From Goleter apudmare HA4340-LM2 (GTDB lineage Bacteria > Cyanobacteriota > Cyanobacteriia > Cyanobacteriales > Nostocaceae), in contig JAHHHF010000083.1 in NCBI GenBank assembly GCA_019359495.1, positions 1-64,000 on the forward strand: a stretch of DNA of 64,000 bases, given 5' to 3'. The number at the start of each line of letters is the position of its first letter. Positions within the stretch are counted from its first letter, which is position 1. The translations under genes were made by a program, and so were the position numbers. The notes under the pieces were generated by a model. It was not told the origin of the DNA. It searched no databases and was given only the letters and a program-made list of their open reading frames with translations. Of the stretch, positions 47,117-55,502 are shown piece after piece.

Positions 47117-48499
47117 TCATGGTAGGCTGGAAGTCTTAGAAAGCTTCAACTTCAACGCTTCCACAGCTGATATCCCCTCACCTTGAGTACCGAAGTACCA
47201 TAAAGCAGAAGCAGCCTCAGCGCGAGTCACTGGTTTTTTAGGTTGAAATAAGGTTGTGTAGCCAAACACTCTGCGAATATTCGATTGCTCACCATTTTGA
47301 AAATCGGCTAAAACTGCTCTTAAGGCTTTGGGGTCAATTTTCCCTGCATCTTGAAAACCCCAGGTTTGTTTAACTGCATCTAGGTTAGCAGCAGGTAAAG
47401 CCTGACGCGTATCCAAGGGTAATTTCCACAGTATCAATTGCTCTCGCGTTAGGGGTGCATCAGGGCGAAATAATACTGCTGTAGCATCACCAGACAAAGC
47501 ACTAGGAATTAACCCAGCTTCCGCTAATCCCTGGATTACTGGAAAGTCAGGGTCTTTTGCTGGTACATCACTAAAAGCTGGTTGAGTGCTTGTCGATACT
47601 AGGCGAATCTGTTTTGCTGGATGATTCGCATACATGGCGTTATTAGCCGTCACTAGCCAACTGGCATATTCTCGACGAGTGATAGTTTTGGCAGGTGCAA
47701 ATTGGCTGTTTGCAGTATCAATAGTCTTATTTGACTGGGATGCTTGGGAAAAAACACCTAACTTAGCTAAGTCTTGTATATGTTGCCGCAATTCTAGCGG
47801 TGCATTGTTTAAATCAGTGAAGACTTGAGATCCAGGTGTAGCTGTAGGAGTTGCTTGATTATCAGGTATGCTTCCTGGTTGCGTTACCAAATTTGTAGGT
47901 GGTACTGGGCCAATAAACGTAGGATCTCCTGGTTGGGGAACATCGCTAGGATTTTGCGCCGTTTTTGTACTATTGGGTGAGTACTCAATTAGTAGTTCAG
48001 TCGCTGTTTGTGGTTGATTAGGTGCGGGATTAGTGACTGATTTCGCCTGTATAGCAACTTTTAGAGCCAAATCATGACGCCGCGCTTCAAAAGTACCGCC
48101 TAGATCATCGGGAGGTTGCTGCAAAATTTGCCAGTTGTTATCTTGCAACTGACTACGGTAAAAGCTGGTGATAAAATTGCTGGGTTCAGAACTCACCCAG
48201 CGCGTTGATACTTGATTTTCTGAGTTAGCAACAGGTGTAACTGCTTCTAGCTTGGCGTTGGGATACAGGGGGATATCTTTAGGAAAATCAGTAGGTAACT
48301 GAATAGTTGATTCATTTTGCCGCGTCGGTGGCTCATTAGTCTGAGCTTTGCCAAAGATAACTGGATTGTCTTGCAGGTTGGGATCTGGTGCTAAAGATTG
48401 CTCCAAGTTTTTCGCAACTGGAGCATTAGCACAGGCTGTCAGAGAAGTTAGTAAAACAGCCAAACTCAAAAATACGGCTGGACGTTTACGAGGCAGCAC
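47117..48499 (-). CDS. Lipoprotein with S-layer-homology domains
   Basis: 460 aa. The lipobox LTAC is near residue 22. After a linker comes a domain (about 65-175) with FPKDIPLYPNAKLEAVTPV and SFYRSQLQDNNWQILQQPPDD, similar to cyanobacterial envelope proteins. A Pro/Thr-rich linker precedes SLH-like repeats at about 240-450: ITRREYASWLVTANNAMY, PAFSDVPAKDPDFPVIQGLAEAGLI, PLTREQLILWKL, PVTRAEAASALWYFG. SLH domains bind cell-wall polymers. It was probably outer-membrane anchored. Single gene. Confidence 0.85.
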   Translation of the reverse strand: MLPRKRPAVFLSLAVLLTSLTACANAPVAKNLEQSLAPDPNLQDNPVIFGKAQTNEPPTRQNESTIQLPTDFPKDIPLYPNAKLEAVTPVANSENQVSTRWVSSEPSNFITSFYRSQLQDNNWQILQQPPDDLGGTFEARRHDLALKVAIQAKSVTNPAPNQPQTATELLIEYSPNSTKTAQNPSDVPQPGDPTFIGPVPPTNLVTQPGSIPDNQATPTATPGSQVFTDLNNAPLELRQHIQDLAKLGVFSQASQSNKTIDTANSQFAPAKTITRREYASWLVTANNAMYANHPAKQIRLVSTSTQPAFSDVPAKDPDFPVIQGLAEAGLIPSALSGDATAVLFRPDAPLTREQLILWKLPLDTRQALPAANLDAVKQTWGFQDAGKIDPKALRAVLADFQNGEQSNIRRVFGYTTLFQPKKPVTRAEAASALWYFGTQGEGISAVEALKLKLSKTSSLP

Positions 48500-48586
48500 A
48501 GGAATTCACAAATCTAGTGTCAATACTTACCCTAGCGCAGACGGTCTAGATTTATAGCCTTTCTCGGTTGAACGCAACACAATCAA

Positions 48587-48605
48587 GGGCGGGGAAACCC
48601 CGCCC
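48587..48605. terminator. GC-rich hairpin
   Basis: GGGCGGGG, AAA, CCCCGCCC forms a perfect 8-bp stem, downstream of the 48664 gene and upstream of the SLH lipoprotein. GGGGCGGGG-type hairpins recur in Nostoc intergenic DNA, so it may also be a dispersed repeat. Confidence 0.5.
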
Positions 48606-48663
48606 CTACAGGTTTTGCGATTTAAAACTGTACTTCACTCGTCTGAAAACCGCGATAATTTGG

Positions 48664-50178
48664 TTATTTCACATAGTCTTCTAAATCTGCAATTTGTGGG
48701 TTGGACAACTGATGTAAAACTCGCCATAGAACGGTGTAACTACCATCGGAACGGCGGCGGACTGGTCGAAAGGCGAGAATAATATCGCTGCTGCGTAGCT
48801 GTTGTAATTGGTCTGAACCTCGGCCTTTTTGTCGAGAAGCTGAATTACCGCTTAAAATCATCTCTGGTAGTTGAAATTGGAGCGATCGCACTAAATAAGT
48901 GTGGTTCAATTCAGCTGGAGCATCAGCCATGATTGCTTGGCTTAAGTTCCAGTTCTGGTCTTTACCAGTGATGAATCGCCGCCTTTCTACTTGTAAGCTT
49001 TCTAATTGCTGGGGTGGTTGGTAGTTGAGGAAAAATTCTCGCCTCGGTAAAACTACAGCTTGTAGCTTGTGATCTAACTTTTCCAGGGGTACATCACCCA
49101 AATCCACCATAAAACTGTAATCTACCCCTTGATGCTGCAAACTGAAGCGATCGCCCACCAGATGAAGTGCTAAACTGGGAGTAAATCCACCCTGCGTCTC
49201 ACCTAAAGAGGGGAAAGGATAGCGTTCGCTAACAGTAGCTTGCAATCGATTCCGCAAGGTATTCGGCGGACGTCGGTAGGCTATTACAGGCAATACGCGG
49301 AAAATACCAGTTTTTGGCAATGTCAAAAACTTGGCGTAAGTCTGGGGTTCTTGGGAATCAATGTCGTAAGCAAAGCGGTCAAGGATTGCGGAATTTTCCT
49401 GAGGATTTGTGAATTGAGTTCCTGGGGGAAATGCTAGTTGTGCTGTAGTCAACAATTGCTTGGCAGTTGCAACTGTGGTCATCGCTGCTTCTGGCGGTGC
49501 GATCGCGGGTTGCACAGGTGGTATGTAGTTGGCTATGGCTGTTTTCCCATTCCTACCAATAATTGGTGCAGAGGCTGGGGATAAATTCGGTTCCCACGTA
49601 GATAGAGGTGTCCCTTGCTTACCAAGTTGGGGACGCTGCACTGGAGCGATCGCTATTACTGAGTCAAATTGTCGCTCGCCACTCACTAGGGGTAGGGGTC
49701 TTACTAGGGCTAACTCACCTCGGCGAGACAATAAACGATCTAGTATGGGAACAAGTTTTAACAATTCCTGGCTAGATGTATACAAAGAGCAGTAAATTTT
49801 TACTTGTGACTCATTTAACTGCTCAGGTAAAGAGCCATCTGTTGTCGCAAAATTAGCTCTTGAGGTACACAAAGTTTTAGGGCTTTGGTACTGACGGCTA
49901 AGAAACCCTTCCACCGATTTAACGTGGACGGTTAATTGTCCCCGCACTGCCCGTAGGGGATTGACATCAGGCTCAATTAGTGATTTTTCAATCCGAGCTA
50001 TTAAATTGATCTGCTGCTGCACTAAATTCTTAGACTTAGTATCAAATTTTTCATTTGCTTTTACAGACGAAAGATTTTGATTGGCGACAGATGGCGGCTT
50101 ATGATCACGGTTTTGGGTACTGTTTGGGACCGAAGTTAACCAAAAAGGTAGTAAAAGGCTGAAAAAGATGTATCTCAT
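48664..50178 (-). CDS. Secreted protein of unknown function
   Basis: 504 aa with a signal peptide (about 1-20) ending near LTSVPNS. The mature chain begins helical (about 30-160), followed by a Pro-rich region and a beta-rich C-terminal half, e.g. LVGDRFSLQHQGVDYSFMVDLG, LPRREFFLNYQPPQ, and HTYLVRSLQFQLPEMILSG. No domain is recognised. It is divergent from sasA with about 145 bp between the ATGs and should be envelope-associated. Confidence 0.65.
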   Translation of the reverse strand: MRYIFFSLLLPFWLTSVPNSTQNRDHKPPSVANQNLSSVKANEKFDTKSKNLVQQQINLIARIEKSLIEPDVNPLRAVRGQLTVHVKSVEGFLSRQYQSPKTLCTSRANFATTDGSLPEQLNESQVKIYCSLYTSSQELLKLVPILDRLLSRRGELALVRPLPLVSGERQFDSVIAIAPVQRPQLGKQGTPLSTWEPNLSPASAPIIGRNGKTAIANYIPPVQPAIAPPEAAMTTVATAKQLLTTAQLAFPPGTQFTNPQENSAILDRFAYDIDSQEPQTYAKFLTLPKTGIFRVLPVIAYRRPPNTLRNRLQATVSERYPFPSLGETQGGFTPSLALHLVGDRFSLQHQGVDYSFMVDLGDVPLEKLDHKLQAVVLPRREFFLNYQPPQQLESLQVERRRFITGKDQNWNLSQAIMADAPAELNHTYLVRSLQFQLPEMILSGNSASRQKGRGSDQLQQLRSSDIILAFRPVRRRSDGSYTVLWRVLHQLSNPQIADLEDYVK

Positions 50179-50322
50179 GTGAAAAATGCCGATCTGATAG
50201 GAGTATGAAAAATCTAAAATAGATATTAAATTGAGAAAAAACGACGACCATCGACAACTGTCAGTCCATTTTAGGTTTTGTAAAGCGTCGCCGGGTTGTT
50301 ACCAGTGCTGAAACACGATTAC

Positions 50323-51510
50323 ATGCCAGTTTCCCAGGATCAGCCTATTTATTCTGAGGCCCCACTCCAGCTGTTGCTTTTTGTTGATGGACGGCCCAAG
50401 TCCCGACAACAAGTACAGCGAATACGTGCCTACCTGAAGGAATTACAAGCTGAGTATAATTTTGAACTTCAAATCATTGATGTTGGGCAACAACCCTATT
50501 TGGCAGAACACTTTAAATTAGTCGCGACGCCATCTCTGATCAAAATTCATCCAGAACCCAGGCAAGTTATAGCGGGTAGTAACATCATTGCCCAATTGAA
50601 AACCTGGTGGCCGCGTTGGCAAACCGCCGTTGATGCCTACTTAAAATTACAGGAAGACTTACAAGAACGGATTGACGACAATAGCCGAGTGTCATCGCCG
50701 AAATCGACTATCCGCTCAGTGGCTGTCTCTGCCGAATTAATTAGACTCTCAGACGAGATTTTCCACTTGAAGCAAGAAAAGGAGAAACTCAAAGAGCAGC
50801 TACAATTCAAAGATAGAGTGATTTCTATATTGGCACACGACCTCCGCAATCCCTTGACTGCGGCTGCGATCGCTATAGAAACACTCCAATCTAATTACAA
50901 TTTGGAGACTGGGGAATTCCAACGTCTTAAACCAGCACTGACAGCGCACTTGTTAAAACAAGCCCGGAGTCAAACAAAAATTATTGACCGGATGATTGCC
51001 GATCTGTTACAGGTGGGCCGGGGCAGCGATACCGAGATACCAATTATACCGCAAAAAATGGAATTGGGCAAACTCTGCCTGGATGTGTTGGAAGAATTAC
51101 GCGATCGCTACATCGCTAAATCCCAAAAGCTAGAAACAGATATCCCTAAAGACTTGCCTAGTGTCTATGCCGACCCAGAGCGTGTCCGCCAAGTCTTAGT
51201 CAATCTGTTAGATAATGCGATTAAATATACTCCAGAAGGTGGCAAGATCAGTGTTGCTGGACTACACCGTACTACCCAAAAAGTGCAGTTCAGCATTGGC
51301 GATACCGGGCCTGGAATTCCTGATGAGAACCGCGATCGCATCTTTGAAAATCACTTCCGCCTACAACGAGATCAAGGTACGGAAGGCTATGGCATCGGTC
51401 TTTGTCTATGCCAAAGGATTATTCGCGCCCACTACGGTCAAATTTGGGTGGACTCAGTCTCTAACGGTGGCGCATGGTTTCACTTCACATTGCCAGTTTA
51501 TCCTGCTTAG
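50323..51510 (+). CDS. sasA: Clock output histidine kinase SasA
   Basis: 395 aa from ATG 50323 (a TTG at 50296 is in frame). The N-terminal 100 residues are the KaiB-like thioredoxin fold: [60 protein letters not shown] coiled linker follows, then HisKA with phospho-His at residue 172 ([10 protein letters not shown]) and HATPase ([32 protein letters not shown]). SasA is autophosphorylated on contact with KaiC and passes the phosphate to RpaA. kaiABC lies 36 kb away in the window. Confidence 0.95.
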   Translation: MPVSQDQPIYSEAPLQLLLFVDGRPKSRQQVQRIRAYLKELQAEYNFELQIIDVGQQPYLAEHFKLVATPSLIKIHPEPRQVIAGSNIIAQLKTWWPRWQTAVDAYLKLQEDLQERIDDNSRVSSPKSTIRSVAVSAELIRLSDEIFHLKQEKEKLKEQLQFKDRVISILAHDLRNPLTAAAIAIETLQSNYNLETGEFQRLKPALTAHLLKQARSQTKIIDRMIADLLQVGRGSDTEIPIIPQKMELGKLCLDVLEELRDRYIAKSQKLETDIPKDLPSVYADPERVRQVLVNLLDNAIKYTPEGGKISVAGLHRTTQKVQFSIGDTGPGIPDENRDRIFENHFRLQRDQGTEGYGIGLCLCQRIIRAHYGQIWVDSVSNGGAWFHFTLPVYPA

Positions 51511-51560
51511 TTATACCTACTTCTGCAAAACTAGGTAACAGGGCCTTTTGTAATTACGAA

Positions 51561-52604
51561 TTACGCATCATTGACCAACACTGACTTTAAAATGATGCGA
51601 TCGCGTCCCTCTTCTTTTGCTTGGTAAAGTGCCTGATCTGCTGCCACAATTAAATCTGAGGGTGAAGTTTCCCAAGTAGGAATGACCGTCGCCACGCCCA
51701 TGCTCAGGGTGACATAGCGACTCACCGCCGAGCCATCATGCACAATTTGCAAATCTCTGACTCCGGCTTGCACTGCCTTAGCCACATGAACAGCACCAGA
51801 ACCGTGAGTATTGGGCATAATTACGGCAAATTCCTCACCGCCATAACGTGCTACTAAATCCTGATTTTTTTGCGCCTGATCATTAAGAACAGCACCCACC
51901 TGCTGTAAGCAAAGATCCCCGGCAGGATGCCCATATTGATCATTGTAAAGTTTGAAAAAGTCAATATCACACAAAACCAGTGATAGGGGCAACTCCTCCT
52001 GTGCTAGATTAATCCACTGAGTATTCAGATAATCGTCAAAGCGGCGACGATTAGCTAACCCAGTTAAACCATCGACGTTAGCAAGATGCTGTAAAGCCTG
52101 GTTTGCAGCCTCTAACTGTTTATAAACTTGCGCTTGTTGCAGTAGTCTGCGTAATCTTTGACGCAAAACTGCCCAATGAATTGGTTTAGTGATGTAATCT
52201 GTTGCACCTACTTCAAAAGCACGGTTAACCGAATCTTCATCGTCTAAGCATGTGATCATTAATATTGGTGTCCGTTCCCATAGCTTGGAGATCACAGTAT
52301 TACCTAGAGCAGAATCAGTATCAAATGTTGCCAATGCTGAGATCAAGTTATTCCTAGCAATTTTGAGTAACTGCTTACAACAAGTAAAGCCATCCATTAC
52401 GGGCATCAGGGCATCAAGCAAAACTATGTCTGGTTTGATAGTCTCGTAAGCGTCTATACATTGCTTACCATCATTGACCTCTACCACTCTATAGCCTTCT
52501 TGTTCCATAGCTTTACGCAACAGCACTCGGATGGTTTTGTCATCATCAGCCACCAGAATCACTGGCGGTTGCTTGGAAAGAGAAAATGGGCTTAAGCCTG
52601 ACAT
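51561..52604 (-). CDS. Response regulator with diguanylate cyclase domain
   Basis: 347 aa. Receiver (about 10-160): ILVADDDKTIRVLLRKAM, phospho-Asp in DIVLLDALMPVMDGF, TKPI. A 30-residue insertion sits before the fourth strand. GGDEF (about 180-345): LANVDGLTGLANRRRFDDYL, DIDFFKLYNDQYGHPAGD, active-site ARYGGEEFAV. The allosteric I-site reads KNQD, not RxxD. It should make cyclic di-GMP when phosphorylated. It is convergent with sasA with 50 bp between. Confidence 0.93.
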   Translation of the reverse strand: MSGLSPFSLSKQPPVILVADDDKTIRVLLRKAMEQEGYRVVEVNDGKQCIDAYETIKPDIVLLDALMPVMDGFTCCKQLLKIARNNLISALATFDTDSALGNTVISKLWERTPILMITCLDDEDSVNRAFEVGATDYITKPIHWAVLRQRLRRLLQQAQVYKQLEAANQALQHLANVDGLTGLANRRRFDDYLNTQWINLAQEELPLSLVLCDIDFFKLYNDQYGHPAGDLCLQQVGAVLNDQAQKNQDLVARYGGEEFAVIMPNTHGSGAVHVAKAVQAGVRDLQIVHDGSAVSRYVTLSMGVATVIPTWETSPSDLIVAADQALYQAKEEGRDRIILKSVLVNDA

Positions 52605-53070
52605 GAGTTGCGTTCCACAGAAAATGAGAATATCGGTATGGGCAAACCTGGGAAAACTTACCCCCTAAACAAAATCACCGATAGGCGATCGCACACTGTT
52701 AAAGCTGTTAACAACAGCCTATTCTTGCTGTCGGTCAATAGAATACTCGACTATTTTGGGTAAAGGAATTGGTAGATGACTAGGTTGCATAGGCAATGTG
52801 TGTATTGGGAACGCAAAGGTAATTCTTGCCTTGTTGTCCCGCTAAAGACACGGCAGAAAATACTACCACTTATAGTTCCCTAGTCTTGAAGTTAAATCGT
52901 CATTTTCTAGAAAACTTCAAATACAGACTAGACTCTTGAGTTATGCAGTGATTTTTGACACCAAGACAAGTTGACGCTCTGGGAATACCTTGAAGTAAGC
53001 TACTGCTTGCTTGAGTTTCTGATTTTATTCTTGTCTGAAAGCGGCATAATAGTAAATATCAAAATTTGGG
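52605..53070. other. Intergenic region, no feature recognised
   Basis: Between divergent genes: the promoter of the diguanylate cyclase gene to the left and of the CRR7-like gene to the right. One HIP1-like site. No ORF of note. Confidence 0.5.
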
Positions 53071-53340
53071 ATGTTCCCGATGCCCAATCCATTAATGTAT
53101 CAACAGGATAATTTTGTTGTTCTAGAAACCAACCAACCAGAACAATTTATGACAGCCTCCGAGTTATTAGAAAAGCTCAAAATAGTTTTAGGAAAACTCA
53201 GTTTTGAGGACTTGCCACCTGATTTACAAAAATTTGCTACTGTGGAAGCACAAGCTCAATCTTTAATTGATAGCAGTTGTGAGTTAGATATCGGACCAGG
53301 GCAATATTTACAATGGTACGCAGTGCGCTTAGAAAAATAG
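53071..53340 (+). CDS. CRR7-like protein (chlororespiratory reduction 7)
   Basis: 89 aa. N-terminal LMYQQDNFVVLETNQPEQFMTASELLEKLK fits the cyanobacterial CRR7 family, followed by LPPDLQKFATVEAQAQSLID and a C-terminal GPGQYLQWYAVRLEK. In plants CRR7 is needed to assemble chloroplast NDH; in cyanobacteria the role is presumably NDH-1-related. The start may be ATG 53071 or 53080. Recognised from sequence pattern, moderately sure. Confidence 0.65.
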   Translation: MFPMPNPLMYQQDNFVVLETNQPEQFMTASELLEKLKIVLGKLSFEDLPPDLQKFATVEAQAQSLIDSSCELDIGPGQYLQWYAVRLEK

Positions 53341-53455
53341 AGCACTTTTAAATAATTCCTGAGCAATACAATCTTGTGGGTTCGTAGTAAGGACTTTAGT
53401 CCTTAATTTCTCAGCACTAAAGTAATTACTACAAACTCAGATCATGAAACATTGG

Positions 53456-54004
53456 CTATTTCTGAGTATTTATCAGTGCCAATTCAATTTTATCGGCATC
53501 TGGCTGTGTAATTTGTACCTCTACTCCCGGTCCAAAATAGCTCATCATTTTTTCCTGCTTTTGCTGCCAAATATTAATTGGTATTAAGGGCGATTCAAAT
53601 TCTAAAATTAAGGTATAAGCCCCATTAATTTCCGCTTCTCGCAATCCTGTAACTACTGGTCTTTCCTCATCTGTAGGACTTAGACCCAAGTAAGATAGCG
53701 CCCCATCTAAATGGGCATCTTGACCGTAGCAGTAGCGGGTGATATCCTTACGAATCTTATTTTGGGTAACAGTTGCTTGCTGCTGCCTTAGTAACAAGAC
53801 TGATGGCGTCGTCGGTTGGCTGAAGGGTATGGGTTTGAGTTCATTAGCTTTGAGTGCCAAACCTCCTAGCAACAGAGGAAATCCGTAAAAGAAACCGACA
53901 AGATTGAGTGTGGCATTATCAGCAGCATAGGCAACAAAGCCCATGATAGTTAATGTGCTACCAACGATTAAACCGATTGTTCCCAAAGAAATTTGGCGTA
54001 ACAT
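53456..54004 (-). CDS. DUF2854 family membrane protein
   Basis: 182 aa. Two hydrophobic segments at the N-terminus (LGTIGLIVGSTLTIMGFVAYAA and NLVGFFYGFPLLLGGLALKA), then a soluble domain with RKDITRYCYGQDAHLDGALSYLGLSP and GAYTLILEFESPLIPI. This is the DUF2854 pattern of cyanobacteria and plastids. Function unknown. Single gene on the minus strand. Confidence 0.85.
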   Translation of the reverse strand: MLRQISLGTIGLIVGSTLTIMGFVAYAADNATLNLVGFFYGFPLLLGGLALKANELKPIPFSQPTTPSVLLLRQQQATVTQNKIRKDITRYCYGQDAHLDGALSYLGLSPTDEERPVVTGLREAEINGAYTLILEFESPLIPINIWQQKQEKMMSYFGPGVEVQITQPDADKIELALINTQK

Positions 54005-54474
54005 GATCTTAGATTAGTATAAATTCTTAACACTTCAGCTTTACTATCATCTGCTATAAGCAACAACTTAGGAAAGACCTCAGGCTAAAGTAAGTGTCAT
54101 ATTTTTGCCGCAGACACTCTGCTTTTGGTTAAAAGTTATCGAAACAAAGAAACAGTTTCTCCTATTGCCTGTTCTGATTTCCCGCTTTAATGGCCAGAAT
54201 ATCTGCCAGCATTGCGCGTAGTTTGGGTTGAACAACGCGAAACCCAACATGGATGAGGGTGTTGGGTTTTGCAATATAGCGGTTATTGGTTGAAAGCAAT
54301 ACACAGTGATAGAGGCAGGGCACTGCTAAGATTAACTGGTAAGTACAAAATGTTTCGATGTCATACACTTACAACATCTGTATTTCACCGCATTGAGAAC
54401 AGCTATAGTCTCCAGACTAGCCTTTGTTTTGCGTTAATTTAAAATTTGTAGATAGTTAAGGATTGCAAAAAATT
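54005..54474. other. Intergenic region with a repeated GTTGGGTTT motif
   Basis: GTTTGGGTT (54221-54229) and AAACCCAAC (54240-54248) form a hairpin, and a further GTTGGGTTTTG follows at about 54261. Such GTTGGGTTTCG elements are dispersed. ORFs here (54080-54304, 54162-54368) cover the repeat and look spurious. Confidence 0.55.
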
Positions 54475-54657
54475 ATGGATTTACAGACTATAAAAGAACG
54501 AATTGCTGTAGTTCAGGGTAAACGCGAGTACCTACTGAGTCTATTAGAGCAACCAAGCTTGGGCACTTTAAGAATTGACGTGAATCAGGCCTTGGAAGAA
54601 TTGGATGAGTTAATTGATGAATTTAGACGCACAATACCAGAAGCGGGCAATAGTTAA
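54475..54657 (+). CDS. Small conserved-looking helical protein
   Basis: 60 aa, starting at ATG 54475. It is all-helical and charged: TIKERIAVVQGKREYLLSLLEQPS and DVNQALEELDELIDEFRRTIPE. It looks like a coiled-coil hairpin. It has good codon use but no known domain. It is followed by the first copy of a MITE. It lies upstream of, and convergent with, the receiver gene. Confidence 0.55.
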   Translation: MDLQTIKERIAVVQGKREYLLSLLEQPSLGTLRIDVNQALEELDELIDEFRRTIPEAGNS

Positions 54658-54785
54658 GCTTTACTGAAAACAAAAACTAAAAATCACGTCGGTAGACTCT
54701 GATTTTCAGGCTTTACCGACGCGCCTCAACACTAAAATTTTTCCTAGTCACCAAAGTTGAAACACACCTGGGTAAATGCAGCGAC

Positions 54786-54907
54786 GGGAGCATCCCAAAT
54801 GTGTAAATTTATTTTTTTGTAGTGCGCGCTTCTAGCCCGCTTCCTGGACATTAGGGAGCAAGATGCTCCCACTACAAATTTTATTTTTGCAAAATTGGGA
54901 TGCTCCC
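54786..54907. mobile_element. MITE, copy 1 (122 bp)
   Basis: Terminal inverted repeats GGGAGCATCCCAA at both ends, and an internal hairpin GGGAGCA-AGA-TGCTCCC. It is flanked by TGCAGCGAC (54777-54785) and TGCAGTGAC (54908-54916), a 9-bp near-perfect direct repeat. Copy 2 is at 57841-57963 in inverted orientation. It is too short to encode a transposase. Confidence 0.88.
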
Positions 54908-54931
54908 TGCAGTGACTATGTATTGCATTAT

Positions 54932-55348
54932 TTATCCCTGCAACTGAGCATCTCCTTTGCGCTGTCCTAGCTGTCTCACCAAAGCAATAAGTTCGGTAGT
55001 AGAAACATCTTTTTTACAAACATCATCAAAGCTAGGCATTGCCTTCGTCTCCTGAACATGTACATCTTCCACTGAGGAGTAACCCAGGATTTGAGTCTGG
55101 GGAGAAATGGCTTTGATATAACCAGAAGCACTCCAGCCGTCCATAACTGGCATTTGTAAATCTAGAACAATTACGTCAGGGTGGCAGCGTTTGACTATTT
55201 CTATAGCTTCTTGACCATTACTGGCTAAACCTACTACTTGAATATTCTCTTGGCAAGAAAAAGCCAATTGTAGGGTTAAGCGAGTCAGCTCGTGATCATC
55301 AACCACGAGAACGCGCAAGGTAGAAGACTCACAGGACAACATTAACAT
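54932..55348 (-). CDS. Single-domain response regulator
   Basis: 138 aa. Receiver fold: LRVLVVDDHELTRLTLQLAF with the acidic pair, CHPDVIVLDLQMPVMDGWSA with phospho-Asp, and LGYSSVED / VCKKDVSTTELI with the Thr/Ser and Lys residues. No output domain follows, so it is a stand-alone receiver (or phosphate relay). It lies 154 bp downstream of ppk on the same strand, with copies of a MITE on both sides of the pair. Confidence 0.88.
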   Translation of the reverse strand: MLMLSCESSTLRVLVVDDHELTRLTLQLAFSCQENIQVVGLASNGQEAIEIVKRCHPDVIVLDLQMPVMDGWSASGYIKAISPQTQILGYSSVEDVHVQETKAMPSFDDVCKKDVSTTELIALVRQLGQRKGDAQLQG

Positions 55349-55502
55349 TCAAAGGGAAAAGCTAAATAGAATAACTTTTATAGTTTATGGGAACTACTAC
55401 TCGCAATCACTCTATCCTATGGTTGAATAATGTGTGTTGCAAAGATAATTAGTTTGAGATAACTTGTATAAAAATCAAGTTTTATAAAAAAACTAGTTTG
55501 AG

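Noticed and set aside
54162-54368. Small minus-strand ORF upstream of DUF2854
   Set aside because: Translation of GTTGGGTTT repeats; overlaps another ORF in a different frame.
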